This document shows, piece after piece, positions 19,828-28,432 of a stretch of DNA of 60,894 nt (its first letter is position 1; each line of letters begins with the position of its first letter). Where the stretch lies: positions 1-60,894 of the forward strand of contig NZ_JADWYM010000040.1 of assembly GCF_022414535.1 (NCBI RefSeq). Reading direction: 5' to 3'. The notes under the pieces are model-generated. The model worked only from the letters and a program-made list of their open reading frames with translations. It ran no database searches and was not told where the DNA came from. The position numbers and the translations under genes were made by a program. The stretch comes from Streptomyces sp. MUM 2J (GTDB lineage: Bacteria; Actinomycetota; Actinomycetes; Streptomycetales; Streptomycetaceae).

Positions 19828-20541
19828 TCAGCGTCCGCCGTCCGCGCCCACCCCGTCCGGTCCGGCGTCGCCTTGCAGAGACCCGGGGTCCTTGGGCCGG
19901 CCCACGTCGACGTCCCGCACCACCAGGTCGGCCCGCTCCCGCGTCGTCGCCACCAGCTCGGCGTTGCGCCGGTCGCTGCCGAGGGCCCAGGCCACGGCCT
20001 CCTCGTGGCCCTTGCCGAACTCCTCGTGACGGGCGATCAGCCGCCGGAGCCGCTCCGGCTCGTCCAGCTCGCAGAACCACACCTCGTCCAGCTGGGCCCG
20101 CACCCGCGCCCACGCCCCGGTGTCCAGCAGCAGGTAGTTCCCCTCGGTCACCACCAGCCGGACGTCCGGCGGCACCGGGACGGCGCCGGCGATCGGCTGC
20201 TCCCACACGCGTGCGAAACCGGGTGCGTACACCACGTCCCCGTGCGTCTCCTCACGCAGCCGCCGCAGCAGCGCCGCGTACCCGGCGGCGTCGAAGGTGT
20301 CGGGAGCCCCCTTGCGGTCTCGCCGTCCGAGCCGTTCGAGTTCGGCGTCGGCCAGGTGGAAGCCGTCCATGGGCACGTGGGCGGCCCAGGGCGGCCCGTC
20401 CGCGTCGAGCGCGCGCACCAGGGCCTGCGCGAGTGACGACTTGCCCGCGCCGGGGCAGCCGGTGATCCCCAGGACGGCACGCCGCCGGCCCCCGGCGAGG
20501 GCGCGGGCACGGGCGAGGAGAGCGGCGAAGTCGATCGGCAC
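19828..20541 (-). CDS. Nucleoside/nucleotide kinase family protein (uridine kinase/PanK-like)
   Basis: A 237-residue P-loop kinase. Walker A is GCPGAGKSS near residue 26, followed by HVPMDGFHLADAELERLGRRD, the substrate/Walker-B-like segment of the PRK/uridine kinase/type I pantothenate kinase superfamily, and LVVTEGNYLLLD. The substrate cannot be assigned; a nucleoside or sugar is most likely. The GTG at 20541 gives the normal N-terminus but has a poor ribosome-binding site. It is divergent from a beta-phosphoglucomutase-like gene only 60 bp away, so the two promoters overlap. Confidence 0.82.
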   Translation of the reverse strand: MPIDFAALLARARALAGGRRRAVLGITGCPGAGKSSLAQALVRALDADGPPWAAHVPMDGFHLADAELERLGRRDRKGAPDTFDAAGYAALLRRLREETHGDVVYAPGFARVWEQPIAGAVPVPPDVRLVVTEGNYLLLDTGAWARVRAQLDEVWFCELDEPERLRRLIARHEEFGKGHEEAVAWALGSDRRNAELVATTRERADLVVRDVDVGRPKDPGSLQGDAGPDGVGADGGR

Positions 20542-20601
20542 ACAGGAGAGTCTGGCAGCCGCCCGGGCCGCGGGGAGGCACGATCGGGGAACCTTGCGGG
20601 T

Positions 20602-21354
20602 ATGACGACGGAACTCGGACTGCCCGACGACATCCGGGCCTGCCTCTTCGACCTCGACGGGGTCGTCACCCGCACGGCCACGCTGCACGCGGCGGCCTGG
20701 AAGGAGACGTTCGACGCCTTCCTGGAGGAGAGGGAGGGCGCGACGCCCCTGCGCCCGTTCGACGCGGCCGACTACGACGAATACGTCGACGGACGCCCCC
20801 GCGCCGACGGCGTGCGCACCTTCCTCTGCTCCCGGGGCATCGAACTGCCCGAGGGGGAGAGCGATGATCCGCCGGACGCCGACACGGTGCACGGCCTCGG
20901 CAACCGCAAGAACGCCCTGCTGCTGGAGAGGATCCGCACCGAGGGTGCCGAGGCCTACGACGGCAGCGTGCGGTACGTCGTGGCGGCCCGCGCCCGCGGA
21001 CTGGCCACGGCCGTCGTCTCCTCCAGTGCCAACACCCTCGACGTGCTGCGGTCGATCGGTGCAGAGGGCCTGTTCGACGTCCGGATCGACGGGGTGGTGG
21101 CGGCCGAGCGGAGACTTCCCGGCAAGCCGCGCCCCGACACCTTCCTCGCGGCGGCCGCCGACCTCGGTGTGCCGCCCGCCCGGGCCGCCGTCTTCGAGGA
21201 CGCGCTGGCGGGGATGGACGCGGGCCGTGCCGGCCGGTTCGGCTACGTCGTCGGCGTCGACCGGGCCGGGCAGCGGGACGCCCTGTACGCGCACGGTGCC
21301 GACCGCGTGGTGGCCGACCTGTCCGAACTGCTGTCCGACCGGCCACGGGGCTGA
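20602..21354 (+). CDS. HAD-family phosphatase, beta-phosphoglucomutase-like
   Basis: A 250-residue HAD-IA enzyme. Motif I is FDLDGVVTRTATLHAAAW (nucleophile and acid/base Asp), motif II VVSSSANT, motif III Lys in LPGKPRPDTF, motif IV VFEDALAGMDAGRAG. The cap region WKETFDAFLEE and DYDEYVDGRPRADGVRTFL matches beta-phosphoglucomutase-like proteins acting on sugar phosphates. In many Streptomyces a GH65 maltose/trehalose phosphorylase gene follows; here it is absent and the next gene is on the other strand, so this enzyme may act alone. Confidence 0.87.
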   Translation: MTTELGLPDDIRACLFDLDGVVTRTATLHAAAWKETFDAFLEEREGATPLRPFDAADYDEYVDGRPRADGVRTFLCSRGIELPEGESDDPPDADTVHGLGNRKNALLLERIRTEGAEAYDGSVRYVVAARARGLATAVVSSSANTLDVLRSIGAEGLFDVRIDGVVAAERRLPGKPRPDTFLAAAADLGVPPARAAVFEDALAGMDAGRAGRFGYVVGVDRAGQRDALYAHGADRVVADLSELLSDRPRG

Positions 21355-21371
21355 CGGCGCGTACGGCCGGC

Positions 21372-22340
21372 TCATCGCACCCCCAGTTCCGCCCGCCATC
21401 TGACGATCTGCCGCACCGGATCGCCGGTGCAGGACCACGGCGTGAGGGTCGCCCGCCGCCCCAGCATCCGGAGCAGCGGGGCCGCGACCTCCGCGACCCC
21501 GGCCCAGCAGGCGGCGTGGGCGAGGCAGTTGACGTCCCGTAACTCGAGGGGGGACACCGTACCCTCGGGGCGGGCCGTGATCCACCGCTGCCAGGTGCGC
21601 CGTACGTCGTGCGCCGCCCCGTCGTGGCCCAGGTGCCGTCCCGGCTCCGGCACCCCGCGGGTGCCCTGGGCCGCGTCGCGCGCGTAGCGGTACTCCTCCA
21701 CACGCGCGTACTGCACCAGCACCGGCAGTGGGCACCCCACCGGCGCCACCTCGGCGGCGTCGCGGGCGAAGTCGTACATCAGACCGTGCGTGCCGTGCCA
21801 GCGGGCGGAGTAGTAGCGCAGCACCTGCAGATGGCCGTCCACGCTGTACGGGTCGCGGCGGTGCAACTCGTCCCACCAGCGGGCCAGATCCCGGCGGCGC
21901 ACCCCCGCCGGGTACAGCCGTGCCACGGAGATCAGCGAGATCCACGGTGTCGGATCCTCGGGGTACGCCTCGGCCGCGGCCAGGCACGCCAGCGCCGCGG
22001 CATCGACGTGGTGCGGGTCGACGGGCACGCCGCGACCGGCAGCGGCGGCGAGGTGGAAGGCGCGGGTCGCCTCCGTCGCCGCCCGCAGCACCCGTGCGTC
22101 GGCGCTGTGCGGCTCGGCGGCCAGCCAGCTCTCCACCGCCGAACACTCCGCACAGGTCCGGGCCAGCGCCCTGACCCGGCGCCCGCGCACCGCCCAGTCC
22201 GTGCCGGAGGCGCGCAGCACTGCCCGCAGGCCCTGCCAGCGGCCGATGACGATGTCCCGACGGGCTGTGGTCAGTGCGGTGTCCCCGCCGTCGGGGTCGA
22301 AGTCGAGGGTGAATCCGTCAGAGGCGTGGTGCCGTGCCAT
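21372..22340 (-). CDS. Conserved hypothetical protein, helical-repeat type
   Basis: A 322-residue soluble protein rich in alpha helices, with TPR-like spacing of hydrophobic and small residues (ACLAAAEAYPEDPTPWISLISVARLY, ARWWDELHRRDPYSVDGHLQVLRYY). Nine Trp residues and DAAEVAPVGCPLPVLVQYARVEEY stand out. The ATG at 22340 is backed by a GAGGGG ribosome-binding site. Proteins like this occur in Streptomyces without assigned function. It is convergent with the HAD gene (17 bp apart) and may be co-transcribed with the small frame ending at 22318. Confidence 0.75.
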   Translation of the reverse strand: MARHHASDGFTLDFDPDGGDTALTTARRDIVIGRWQGLRAVLRASGTDWAVRGRRVRALARTCAECSAVESWLAAEPHSADARVLRAATEATRAFHLAAAAGRGVPVDPHHVDAAALACLAAAEAYPEDPTPWISLISVARLYPAGVRRRDLARWWDELHRRDPYSVDGHLQVLRYYSARWHGTHGLMYDFARDAAEVAPVGCPLPVLVQYARVEEYRYARDAAQGTRGVPEPGRHLGHDGAAHDVRRTWQRWITARPEGTVSPLELRDVNCLAHAACWAGVAEVAAPLLRMLGRRATLTPWSCTGDPVRQIVRWRAELGVR

Positions 22341-22842
22341 CTCGCGCCCCTCGGGAATCGGTGGGGGAACCCTCAGGGTCCCGTACGCGGGCCGGAGATC
22401 GCCTGCCCGGGTCGTGGCCGCTCTCCACGGTGCGAGCGGCATCCGGGCGCTCCGGGCGGTGATGTTCGCCGCCGCGGCGGTACCAGGACATCGGCACCGG
22501 GCCGGCGGCCAGCCCGCCCGGGCCGATCGCGGTCGCCGTGCCGCCGGAGTCGCCCGGTGACCCGGCGGGGACCCAGGCGAGTGCCGCGAACAGGACCAGG
22601 ATCGCCGACTCCACCCCCGGCAGCGGTAGTTGCGCGCGCACGCCACCCCGGTCACCGCCGAGCACCACGGCCAGCACGCGGTAAGGCAACGCGCCAGGGC
22701 CCGCGACTTGGACCGCGCCGACCGGGACGGCCGTGGTGCCGGCCAGCGAGTGGGCCGGGGCGTTGCCCGCGACCGCCGTCACCACGGTGTCGAACATGCT
22801 CGGGGCGCCCGGCTGCAGACCCCTGCCCCTGCTGTGGCTCAT
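22318..22842 (-). CDS. Possible hypothetical protein, perhaps a decayed membrane protein
   Basis: A 174-codon frame from ATG 22842. The first about 115 codons have the strong third-position GC of real genes and encode a hydrophobic stretch (ESAILVLFAALAWVPAG) and Gly-rich segments; the last about 60 codons are Arg/Pro-rich with worse codon bias and run 23 bases into the next gene. This looks like a real gene whose end has shifted frame or decayed. No family was recognised. Confidence 0.35.
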   Translation of the reverse strand: MSHSRGRGLQPGAPSMFDTVVTAVAGNAPAHSLAGTTAVPVGAVQVAGPGALPYRVLAVVLGGDRGGVRAQLPLPGVESAILVLFAALAWVPAGSPGDSGGTATAIGPGGLAAGPVPMSWYRRGGEHHRPERPDAARTVESGHDPGRRSPARVRDPEGSPTDSRGARDGTAPRL

Positions 22843-23192
22843 GGTTGCGCTGCTTTCCGTCTGCACGACGCAAGGGCGTGAGATCCCCGGCGGCGTAGGG
22901 ATGTGGGGGTGGCGGCCGCCACGTGCCGGTTCGGGGGTGACCTCCGGCCGGGCGGCGCGCAAGCGCTGGTGGGTCCGTGCCACCGCTGCGTTGACGGACG
23001 GTCACACGGAGTGTGCGAGCGATGATAGCCCCGGGTGGCACCCTGCCGGGACGAAAGTCCGTGCACCGGGCGTCACGGACCGTGGCCGAGCCCCGTCACC
23101 GAGGGCGGAGGCATCGCCGCGGCCGGTCCCGTACGGAGGGCGCCCGCACGTCGTGCCGTGCCGGGCGGGCTCGGCGGAGCGATAATTCCCCC
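22843..23192. other. Divergent intergenic region before the sulfite-oxidase-like gene
   Basis: About 350 bases. Presumably carries the promoter for the rightward molybdoenzyme gene and, if real, the leftward frame at 22842. No clear operator, hairpin or gene was found. Confidence 0.4.
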
Positions 23193-24377
23193 ATGGGCCA
23201 TCGACTCGCCGACGCGAGCGCGCCCGCCCGGCTGGCCGCCCCGGACGAGGGCATCGGCCGCGACGAGCTGGCGCTCGCCACCCGCAACCACGGACTGCCC
23301 CTTGAGGCTCTGCGCCACGAGATCACCCCGCCGGGCCTGCACTACGTCCTGACGCACTACGACGTCCCGTACGTGCCCCCGGACACCCCCTGGACCCTGA
23401 CCGTGGGCGGCCGCGTCCGCCGTCCGCTCCGTCTGGACCTCGCCGACCTCAGGGCCTTCCCACAGGTCACCACCCGGGTGACGCTGGAGTGCGCGGGCAA
23501 CGGACGCGCCCTGCTCAGCCCCCGCCCGGTCAGCCAGCCCTGGCTGGTCGAGGCGGTCGGAACCGCCGAGTGGACCGGCGTACCGCTGCGGCTGCTGCTC
23601 ACCGAGGCCGCCGTCGAAGCGGACGCCGCCGACGTGGTCTTCACCGGTGCCGACCACGGAGTGGAACGCGGCGTCGAACAGGACTACCGGCGCGCCCTGC
23701 CCGTGGACGTGGCCACCGGTCCCCGTCCCGAGGTGCTGCTCGCACTCGGCATGAACGGCGCCCCGCTGCCGCCGCAGCACGGCCACCCGCTGCGTCTGAT
23801 CGTCCCCGGCTGGTACGGCATGGCCCATGTGAAGTGGTTGCGCGACATCACCGTCACCGACACGCCCTTCACCGGGTTCCAGCAGTCCGTGGCGTACCGG
23901 TTGCGGCAGGACCCCGAGGACGAGGGCGAGGCCGTGACCCGTATCGCCCCCCGCGCGCTGATGGTGCCGCCCGGCTTCCCCGACTTCATGTCCCGCACCC
24001 GTGTCGTACGGCCCGGCCCGGTGGTCCTCGAAGGACGTGCCTGGTCGGGGCGGGCACCGGTGACGCGCGTCGAGGTCAGCACGGACGACGGTGCCGGCTG
24101 GCGGGACGCCGCGCAGGAACCGGACACCGGCCACCCCTGGGCCTGGCGCGGCTGGCGGCACACCTGGACGGCCACGCCCGGCGCCCACGTCCTCGCGGTG
24201 CGCGCCACGGACGCCGAGGGCGCGGCGCAGCCCCTGGAGCAGTCCTGGAACCGCGGCGGCTTCGCCAACAACCTCGTCCAGAGGGTGCCGGTCCTCTGCC
24301 TCGAACCGGAGGACCGGGACGGACGGGACCGCGAAGGCGGCGACCGTCCGGGCCGGACGGAGAGCCGGGGCGACTGA
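23193..24377 (+). CDS. Sulfite oxidase-family molybdoenzyme (cytoplasmic)
   Basis: A 394-residue protein with the oxidoreductase molybdopterin-binding domain and a C-terminal Mo-co dimerisation domain. The Mo ligand is Cys100 in TRVTLECAGNGR; QHGHPLRLIVPGWYGMAHVKWL is the conserved cofactor-binding helix region. The N-terminus (MGHRLADASAPARL) has no signal peptide or Tat motif and no heme domain, so it is probably cytoplasmic with an unknown electron acceptor. Sulfite is the family substrate but other S- or N-oxides are possible. The Asp/Arg-rich C-terminal tail is unusual. Confidence 0.88.
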   Translation: MGHRLADASAPARLAAPDEGIGRDELALATRNHGLPLEALRHEITPPGLHYVLTHYDVPYVPPDTPWTLTVGGRVRRPLRLDLADLRAFPQVTTRVTLECAGNGRALLSPRPVSQPWLVEAVGTAEWTGVPLRLLLTEAAVEADAADVVFTGADHGVERGVEQDYRRALPVDVATGPRPEVLLALGMNGAPLPPQHGHPLRLIVPGWYGMAHVKWLRDITVTDTPFTGFQQSVAYRLRQDPEDEGEAVTRIAPRALMVPPGFPDFMSRTRVVRPGPVVLEGRAWSGRAPVTRVEVSTDDGAGWRDAAQEPDTGHPWAWRGWRHTWTATPGAHVLAVRATDAEGAAQPLEQSWNRGGFANNLVQRVPVLCLEPEDRDGRDREGGDRPGRTESRGD

Positions 24378-24437
24378 GACCCGGCCGGGCCCGGCGGGGG
24401 CGGTCCGGTCGCCGGGTACAGTCCGCCCGGGGCGTGT

Positions 24438-24610
24438 GGCGAAGGTCCGGCCCGACCCGCGGCGCCTGGCACGCGCTCTCCCGCTCTCGGTCTCACCCGT
24501 GCGGGCCCGTGCTGCCGGGATCGCCCACGTACGCCTCGTACGAGGGCGACCCCCCTCCTGGCGATCGCACGCACCGGACCCCGCGGGGCCCGCCCCCGGG
24601 CGGCCGGCGC
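24438..24610. repeat. Structured intergenic repeat between convergent genes
   Basis: Holds a hairpin with arms GGGATCGCCCACGTACG and CGTACGAGGGCGACCCC (15 of 17 pairing) around CCTCG, flanked by GGTCCGG and CCGGACC. The segment at 24455-24480 matches 24 of 26 bases with 55373-55398, part of the long hairpin behind the trypsin-like protease. Both differences are transitions. The element sits between two gene ends, as expected for a bidirectional terminator or an intergenic repeat family. Confidence 0.6.
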
Positions 24611-24624
24611 CGCTTGCGCCACAC

Positions 24625-24831
24625 CTAGGGCAGCAGCTTGTCCAGGGCGGCGGGGCCCTCCTGCGCCAGCTTCTGCCTGGCCCATTCCAGGTTGCGCGGT
24701 GTGAGGTCCCGGCCCGCGGCCAGCACCACGTCCTCGGGCGTGACGTCGGTGCCGGTGCGCGCATGGAGCAGTCGGTCGGGAGTGGTGCTGTCCCGGGGCG
24801 ACCGGGACCCTTCGGGCTGTGACGGCGACAT
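24625..24831 (-). CDS. Small hypothetical protein
   Basis: A 68-residue polar protein: MSPSQPEGSRSPRDSTTPDR then a helical LLHARTGTDVTPEDVVLAAGRDLT and a closing LEWARQKLAQEGPAALDKLLP. A GGAGGAGG ribosome-binding site precedes the ATG and codon bias is good. No domain assigned. It is divergent from the MMPL transporter gene, with about 250 bases between. Confidence 0.7.
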   Translation of the reverse strand: MSPSQPEGSRSPRDSTTPDRLLHARTGTDVTPEDVVLAAGRDLTPRNLEWARQKLAQEGPAALDKLLP

Positions 24832-25080
24832 GGTTCGAGCTCCTCCTCCGGTGCGGAAGGATGCGGCGGCCCGGTGTGGTCATCGGGTCCACTAACACCA
24901 TTCCCCGAGGCGGCGCACCCTGCATCCGGAGGACGCGGGCCGCCGGAGCCGTCCCCGCCGCGCCGCGGCGGTCGCCGCTCCCGAGCCGCGTTCCCGAACG
25001 GCGCACTCCGGGATGCCGGCCCGGTCGGGCCGGCGTGGAATGGGAAGGCCGGAGACCCACCCAGCGGAGAAACCGAGGCC

Positions 25081-27366
25081 ATGTCACCCACCCAAGAGCA
25101 GGCCGGGGGACGGACCGCACGAGGGGCCCTGAGACGGCTCGGGGAATGGTGCGCCCGGCACTACCTGATCGTCATCATCTCCTGGCTCGTCGCCCTCGTG
25201 GCGTTCCAGGGACTCAACCGCGCCTTCGGCGGGGACTACTCGGACAACTTCGCCCTTCCCGGTACCCAGTCGCAGCAGGGACTGGACGTGCTCAAGCAGC
25301 ACGACCCGCAGGCCGGCGGCTACAGCAGCCAGATCGTGCTGCACGACGCCGGCCAGTCCCTCACCGCCCTCGGCACCCCCATGGCCGACACCGTCGCCGA
25401 CCTCCAGAAGCTGCCGCACGTCCTGTCCGTGCAGAACCCGCTCACGCCACCCGGCGGCACGTCCCAGCAGACGCAGCAGAGCAGTGACGTCGGCCCCCTG
25501 TCGTCCGACGGCAAGACCGCCTACATCACCGTCCGCTTCGACGTGCAGCCCTCCACCCTCGGCAGCGACTACCTGAACGGGGTCGACCGGGCGGTCAGCC
25601 CGTTGCGGCAGGCCGGCGTGGAGGTCGAGTACGGCGGCCCGCTCGGCGAACTGGCACGCCCGACCCCCAAGGATCGGCTCAGCGAGGCGATCGGCTTCGG
25701 CGTGGCCATCGTGGTGCTGCTGATCGGCTTCGGCAGCGTCATCGCCGCACTGCTGCCGCTGCTGTCCGCCCTCGTCGCCGTCGTCGGCGGGCTCGCCCTG
25801 CTGGGCCTGCTCGCCGCCGCCTCCACCTTCGCCACGGTCTCGCCGACCCTGGCCACGATGATCGGCCTCGGCGTCGGCATCGACTACTCCCTGTTCCTGC
25901 TCACCCGCCACCGGCAGGACCTGATGAACGGCGCGGAACCCGTCGGGGCGGCGGGGCACGCCGCCGCCACCAGCGGCCGGGCCGTCCTGGTCTCCGGCTG
26001 CACGGTGATCGTCGCACTGTGCGGCCTGTACGCCTCCGGGGTGTCCTTCATCGGCAAGCTGGGCGTCGCCGCCGCCGTCACCGTCGTCTCCGCCGTCACC
26101 GGCGCCCTGACCCTGATGCCGGCGCTGCTCGGCCTGCTCGGCAAGCGCATCGACCGGTTCACGGTGCGCCGAGCCGTCGCCGAGACGGGCGGGGAGCCGG
26201 GCTCCGAGCCCCAGGGCACCTGGCACCGGTACGCCAAGCGGGTCGAGCGGCGGCCCTGGCAGTACCTGGCCGCGGGCGTCACGATCGTCGCGGTGCTCGC
26301 CATCCCCCTGTTCTCCATCCAGCTCGGCCACATCGGGGACGGCGCCGACCCGACCTCGTTCACCGACCGGCGGGCCTACGACCTGATGACGGACGCCTTC
26401 GGGCCCGGCTCCAACGGCCCCATCACCGTCGTCATCGACCAGACCTCCGTACCGCAGTCCGACCGCTCCGCCCTCGCCTCGCAGGCGCAGAAGACGCTGG
26501 ACGCCGTACCGGGAGCCGCCACGGTGACACCGCTGACGCCCACCCAGGACGGGGACGTCCTCATCTCCACCGTCTACTCGCAGCAGTCCCCGCAGAACGC
26601 CGCCACCACCGACCTGGTCAACCGTCTCGGTGACGACACGCTCCCGCAGGCCGTCTCCGGGACGGAGGCCCACGGCTACGTCACCGGCACCACCGCCGCC
26701 CAGGTCGACTTCCGGGACATCGTCGCGGACCGGCTGCCCATCATCATCGCCGTCGTGGTGGGTCTGGCCTTCCTGATCATTCTGGTGGTCTTCCGCGGCC
26801 TGCTCGTCGCGGTCAAGGCGGCCGTCCTCAACGTGCTGTCGATCGCCGCCTCCTACGGCGTCGTCGTGGCCGTCTTCCAGTGGGGCTGGGGCGGCCCCGC
26901 CCTCGGCGTCAACGGCACCGTGCCCATCGAGAGCTACGTGCCCATGATGATGTTCGCCATCATCTTCGGGCTCAGCATGGACTACGAGATCTTCCTGCTG
27001 TCCCGGGTGCACGAGAACTGGCTGCGCACCGGAGACGCCGAGGACTCCGTCGCCCACGCGCTGGAGATCACCGCCCGGGTCATCACCTGCGCCGCACTGA
27101 TCATGGCCAGCGTCTTCGCGGCGTTCATCATCAGCGACAGCATCGTGGTCAAGATGCTGGGTCTGGGCCTCGCCGTCAGCGTGCTCCTGGACGCCAGCGT
27201 CGTCCGCCTGCTGATGGTGCCCGCGGTGATGACCCTTCTCGGCCCCCACGCCTGGTGGACACCCCGCCTGCTCGACCGGATCCTGCCGCACGTCGACGCC
27301 GAGGGAGACCACGAGGCGGCACCGGCGGGCGTCAGCGGGCCTCCGGAGCGAGGGCAAGCATCGTGA
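25081..27366 (+). CDS. MMPL-family RND transporter
   Basis: A 761-residue RND-superfamily exporter of the MmpL type. The first transmembrane helix is at about 28-44, then a periplasmic porter loop, then helices 2-6 with the proton-relay GVGIDYSLFLLTRHR (Asp-Tyr near 266). The second half repeats this with FGLSMDYEIFLLSRVHENW (Asp-Tyr near 633). MmpL proteins export lipids, siderophores or drugs using the proton gradient. No lipid or natural-product cluster adjoins it. Its 3' end overlaps that of the convergent phosphatase gene by 35 bp. Confidence 0.9.
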   Translation: MSPTQEQAGGRTARGALRRLGEWCARHYLIVIISWLVALVAFQGLNRAFGGDYSDNFALPGTQSQQGLDVLKQHDPQAGGYSSQIVLHDAGQSLTALGTPMADTVADLQKLPHVLSVQNPLTPPGGTSQQTQQSSDVGPLSSDGKTAYITVRFDVQPSTLGSDYLNGVDRAVSPLRQAGVEVEYGGPLGELARPTPKDRLSEAIGFGVAIVVLLIGFGSVIAALLPLLSALVAVVGGLALLGLLAAASTFATVSPTLATMIGLGVGIDYSLFLLTRHRQDLMNGAEPVGAAGHAAATSGRAVLVSGCTVIVALCGLYASGVSFIGKLGVAAAVTVVSAVTGALTLMPALLGLLGKRIDRFTVRRAVAETGGEPGSEPQGTWHRYAKRVERRPWQYLAAGVTIVAVLAIPLFSIQLGHIGDGADPTSFTDRRAYDLMTDAFGPGSNGPITVVIDQTSVPQSDRSALASQAQKTLDAVPGAATVTPLTPTQDGDVLISTVYSQQSPQNAATTDLVNRLGDDTLPQAVSGTEAHGYVTGTTAAQVDFRDIVADRLPIIIAVVVGLAFLIILVVFRGLLVAVKAAVLNVLSIAASYGVVVAVFQWGWGGPALGVNGTVPIESYVPMMMFAIIFGLSMDYEIFLLSRVHENWLRTGDAEDSVAHALEITARVITCAALIMASVFAAFIISDSIVVKMLGLGLAVSVLLDASVVRLLMVPAVMTLLGPHAWWTPRLLDRILPHVDAEGDHEAAPAGVSGPPERGQAS

Positions 27367-28432
27367 CGTCGTCCGCCACGTTCGGGCTGTAGCGCTCCAG
27401 GTCGGCCCACAGCAGCGCGGTGAGCGCCGGGAGGGGGACGTCGGTGAGAGGTGCGAGCCGTTCGGCGAGCGGATAGAAGGCACCGGAGGCGTCCCGCGCC
27501 TCGATGACACCGTCCGACACCAGCAGCAACCGGTCCCCGGTTCGCAGGACCACCGTGCTCGCGCACGGCGGCGCGCGTTCCGGGAGCCCCAGACCGAGCG
27601 GCAGCCACGGCTCGACCGCCACCTCCGTCGCCTTCCCCGCACGCAGCAGCAACGGCGCGGGATGGCCGCAGGACACGGCGCGCACCGTCCGTCCGTCTGC
27701 GCCGAACTCCAGCAGGACGGCCGTCGCGAACAGCTCGGCGTTCGGCGTGTGGGCCGAGTCCGTCACCAGCCTGCGGTCCAGCCGGGCGGCCACCGACTCC
27801 AGGTCAGGCTGGTCCAGCGCCGCCTCCCGGAAGGCCCCCAGCAGGGACGCCACCGTGGCCACGGCCGCCAGCCCGTGTCCCTGCACATCCCCCAGCACGG
27901 CCCGCACCCCGTAGGGGCCGCCGCGCACGTCGAAGAAGTCACCGCCGACGAGCGTCCCCCGTTCGGCAGCCCGGTACAGCCCCGCGCAGCGCACCGGACC
28001 CACCCGCTCGGGCACCGGCTGGACGATGGCCCGCTGCGCCGCAACGGCCACCGTCCTCTCCAGGTCCAGCTGGGCGTCGCGGCGGCTGCGCACGAACGAC
28101 ACGAAGACGCTCAGCAGGGCCACGAAGCCGATGGTCGACAGGTCGGTCTGGCCGGGCTTGTCGAGCTGGAACGCGGGCAGATTGAGCACCGCGATCACCA
28201 CACCGCCCAGCACGGCGGTCCCCAGCGGCCCGTACGACAGGACGGCCAGCGGCGGGATCGCGCTCAGCAGGAACCCGATGTCCAGCGGCTCGCTGCTCGC
28301 CAGCGTGGCCGCACACACGGCGGCCACCAGCGCGATCGGCAGCGCCCGCACCCACCAGGGCGGGGGCGCGCCGTGCAGCCAGCCGCGCCGGTCACCCGCC
28401 CGGCGCGGTGACAGAACGCGCACACCGGCCAC
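27332..28432 (-). CDS. Membrane-anchored PP2C/SpoIIE phosphatase
   Basis: A 366-residue protein with about four N-terminal transmembrane helices (residues about 28-112, VRALPIALVAAVCAATLA, FLLSAIPPLAVLSYGPLG, AVLGGVVIAVLNLPAF, STIGFVALLSVFVSFV) and a cytoplasmic SpoIIE domain. Metal-binding and core motifs are VGGDFFDV, GDVQGHG, CGHPAPLLL and LLLVSDGVIEARD. Such phosphatases in Streptomyces act on anti-sigma-factor antagonists. The GTG start has AGGAG 9 bases upstream. No anti-sigma partner lies alongside. Confidence 0.9.
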   Translation of the reverse strand: MAGVRVLSPRRAGDRRGWLHGAPPPWWVRALPIALVAAVCAATLASSEPLDIGFLLSAIPPLAVLSYGPLGTAVLGGVVIAVLNLPAFQLDKPGQTDLSTIGFVALLSVFVSFVRSRRDAQLDLERTVAVAAQRAIVQPVPERVGPVRCAGLYRAAERGTLVGGDFFDVRGGPYGVRAVLGDVQGHGLAAVATVASLLGAFREAALDQPDLESVAARLDRRLVTDSAHTPNAELFATAVLLEFGADGRTVRAVSCGHPAPLLLRAGKATEVAVEPWLPLGLGLPERAPPCASTVVLRTGDRLLLVSDGVIEARDASGAFYPLAERLAPLTDVPLPALTALLWADLERYSPNVADDVTMLALAPEAR

